Assembly: GCA_045613165.1 (NCBI GenBank)
Contig: JAZLAK010000084.1
Coordinates: 1-5,263 of the forward strand
From: UMGS1124 sp045613165
Lineage (GTDB): Bacteria > Bacillota_I > Bacilli_A > RF39 > UBA660
Direction: 5' to 3'
Length of the DNA stretch: 5,263 nucleotides
Positions 3,494 to 5,263 of the stretch are shown here, piece after piece. The translations under genes and the position numbers were made by a program. The notes below the pieces were generated by a model. The model saw only the letters and a list, made by a program, of their open reading frames with translations. It did no database searches and had not been told where the DNA came from. Position 1 is the first letter of the stretch; every line of letters starts with the position of its first letter.

Positions 3494-5263
3494 ATAAAAA
3501 TTCACTTATATTCCTAGCTAAATACATATTTATAGGATATGTGTGTGTATTTTCACTTTCTTTATAGTCAATATTTGGACTAACTATAATTAAACTATAC
3601 TCAGGTTTATCACTAGGCATATAAGATATAAACGTTCTTGTAGTTGCAAAAGTTTCAGCTTGACCATCACCATCACTATCTAAAATACTCTCACTTGTAC
3701 CTGTTTTACTACTAGCGTTATATTTTTTATCAATATAATAACTACCAGTACCAGAACTAGATACCATTCTTAAACCTTCTTTAATTCTACTTTTATATTT
3801 TTCACTCAAATCTATAGTATTTAATACTTTAGATTCATTTTTTAATACAACTTTACCTTCAGAACTAACAATCTCTTTCATTAAAGAAAGTGCTATTCTA
3901 AAACCATTGTTAGCTACAGTATTTATATATTGAGTTAACTCTATTGGAGTATATGTATCATATTGTCCTATACTTAAATTTAATAATAAATCATCACTTA
4001 TAGTTTTACCTATAATACCAACACTTTCATTCTCTAAATCTATTTCAGTCTTTACACCTAAACCGTAACTCGCTAAAGTATTACGATAAATATTAAAAGC
4101 ATAATTCAAATTATTTAAACTCATATTATATTTATACTTTTCACCTGTTAAACCAATTGCAATTAAAAATTGATAATAATTACTAGACTGAGCTAAAGCA
4201 GTTAAATCATTTACTCTACCCAAACTTTTCCAACTACACTTCCTAGTTTTATTTTTTAATTTAACACAAGAATCAACTACACTATCTCCTATATCAATAA
4301 TGTTATATTTATAACCTATAGATATAGTAGCAGCTTTAACTACACTACCAACAGTATAACTTTTATTTATATTACCTATCTCATTTTCATAAAACATACC
4401 ATTATTATAACTCTTACCAACCATACTAATAATACCACCCGTATTAGGATCACTAACAATTATATAAGAACCATTATAATATCTAGAACTCTTAAATTCT
4501 TTAGCTTTTAATATTTCACTTTCTAACAACTTTTCAATATATTTTTGCAATTCTATATCTATATTTAAAATTAAATCATTACCAACTTCAGCTTCACTTA
4601 TCAAAGATATAGTATTATCATTATTTATTCTATACTCAGCTTTTTTTCCTTTTAAATAATCCTCATAATATTTTTCTAAATAACTAGTACCAACAATATC
4701 ATCATTTGAATACCCTAATTTTTTATAATATTCTTTATCTTCACTTTGTATTTTCCCAGTTGTTCCTATTATATTCGATAATAAATTCCCATAATTATTA
4801 ATTCTAATAAACGTTAATTCACATCTAATACCAACTAAATCCATTTCCAATATTTTACTATATTCTTCATCCGTACAATCTTTTTTTATAACCTTATCTT
4901 GATAATTATAGCCTTTATTCATCATATCAAAAACATTTGAAGCTTTTCTTTCTATATCTGTCATTTCGTTTAACATATCATCAGTTATTAATTCTAACTT
5001 TATTTTAAAAAACTCATCACTGCTTATTTTTCTCTCACTATATTTTCGCTTTATATCATCGCTTACTCTATTATCTATTTCTCTTTTATTATTTAAATAA
5101 TAAAAATACTTTAACTCATCTAAACTTCCTGCTTCTATATCTAATACACTCGCTAATTTCAAAGACACTTCAATCTCTTCTTTATTACTAATATTATTTA
5201 ATTTGTTATAAATAATAGTTTTAACTCCTACATTATCTACTATTATTTTTCCATTTCTATCTA
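3483..5263 (-). CDS. Class B penicillin-binding protein (peptidoglycan D,D-transpeptidase), 5' end missing
   Basis: This enzyme cross-links peptidoglycan stem peptides outside the membrane. 592 complete codons are visible. The frame is open to the window edge and begins DRNGKIIVDN, the motif that follows the membrane anchor in class B PBPs, so the start lies outside. The GTG at 5166-5168 that could pass for a start is internal. With the first complete codon as 1, a dimerisation/pedestal region covers about 1-230 and the transpeptidase domain about 235-585. The active-site motifs are S306-V-V-K309 (catalytic Ser codon at 4344-4346), S359-S-N361 and K519-T-G-T522. The nearby DPNTGGIISMVGKSYN and LGVKTEIDLENE segments also fit. 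There are no PASTA domains at the C terminus, so it is not a PBP2x/SpoVD type with PASTA; PBP2b/PbpA-like septal or elongation PBPs remain possible. Two features are odd: a DSDGDG loop right after KTGT, and a C332/C342 pair. It carries the only Trp (TGG) in the window. Confidence 0.95.
   Translation of the reverse strand, partial: DRNGKIIVDNVGVKTIIYNKLNNISNKEEIEVSLKLASVLDIEAGSLDELKYFYYLNNKREIDNRVSDDIKRKYSERKISSDEFFKIKLELITDDMLNEMTDIERKASNVFDMMNKGYNYQDKVIKKDCTDEEYSKILEMDLVGIRCELTFIRINNYGNLLSNIIGTTGKIQSEDKEYYKKLGYSNDDIVGTSYLEKYYEDYLKGKKAEYRINNDNTISLISEAEVGNDLILNIDIELQKYIEKLLESEILKAKEFKSSRYYNGSYIIVSDPNTGGIISMVGKSYNNGMFYENEIGNINKSYTVGSVVKAATISIGYKYNIIDIGDSVVDSCVKLKNKTRKCSWKSLGRVNDLTALAQSSNYYQFLIAIGLTGEKYKYNMSLNNLNYAFNIYRNTLASYGLGVKTEIDLENESVGIIGKTISDDLLLNLSIGQYDTYTPIELTQYINTVANNGFRIALSLMKEIVSSEGKVVLKNESKVLNTIDLSEKYKSRIKEGLRMVSSSGTGSYYIDKKYNASSKTGTSESILDSDGDGQAETFATTRTFISYMPSDKPEYSLIIVSPNIDYKESENTHTYPINMYLARNISEFLFDN

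Noticed and set aside
5166..5168. GTG as the start codon of the PBP gene.
   Set aside because: The frame continues upstream through the conserved DRNG motif, and no ribosome binding site precedes the GTG.

Overview
The window is a stretch of very AT-rich DNA (roughly a quarter G+C by eye) in which every gene I can support lies on the minus strand. It therefore reads right to left: 3' part of a class B penicillin-binding protein, rpmG (ribosomal protein bL33), an unrecognised 73-residue basic protein, efp, greA-like, uvrC. Strong purine-rich ribosome binding sites, an EF-P and a bL33 that resemble those of Bacillus, and a cell-wall transpeptidase point to a low-GC Firmicutes lineage that still has a wall (Bacilli/Erysipelotrichia-like, possibly an uncultured reduced-genome group). 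This is an inference. Trp is encoded by TGG and uvrC ends at TGA, so the standard bacterial code fits better than the Mycoplasma code.

Layout. 5263-3483: PBP, whose 5' end (signal/anchor) is cut off by the window edge. The in-frame GTG at 5166-5168 is an internal valine, because the frame continues upstream through a DRNG motif. 3493-3465: a near-consensus promoter overlapping the end of the PBP gene and driving rpmG. 3433-2453: a tight run rpmG - orf73 - efp with gaps of 26 and 4 bases, ending in a terminator that contains the efp stop codon. 2406-1879: greA-like gene ending in a terminator that also contains its stop codon. 1864-1836: a plausible promoter placed so that uvrC would be leaderless or nearly so. 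1826-54: uvrC, again followed directly by a terminator. No gap between genes exceeds 60 bases.

Functionally this is mostly core housekeeping: septal or elongation peptidoglycan cross-linking, a translation cluster (bL33, EF-P and probably the small basic protein), rescue of stalled transcription (GreA-like) and nucleotide excision repair (UvrC). I see no mobile element, CRISPR array, tRNA or rRNA. The points of most interest are the uncharacterised basic protein coupled to efp, which carries a GC-rich patch; the altered acidic tip of the GreA-like protein; the repeated overlap of stop codons with terminators; the absence of a ribosome binding site at uvrC; and an EF-hand-like DxDxDG loop next to the PBP active site. 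I do not find a clearly new multi-gene system.
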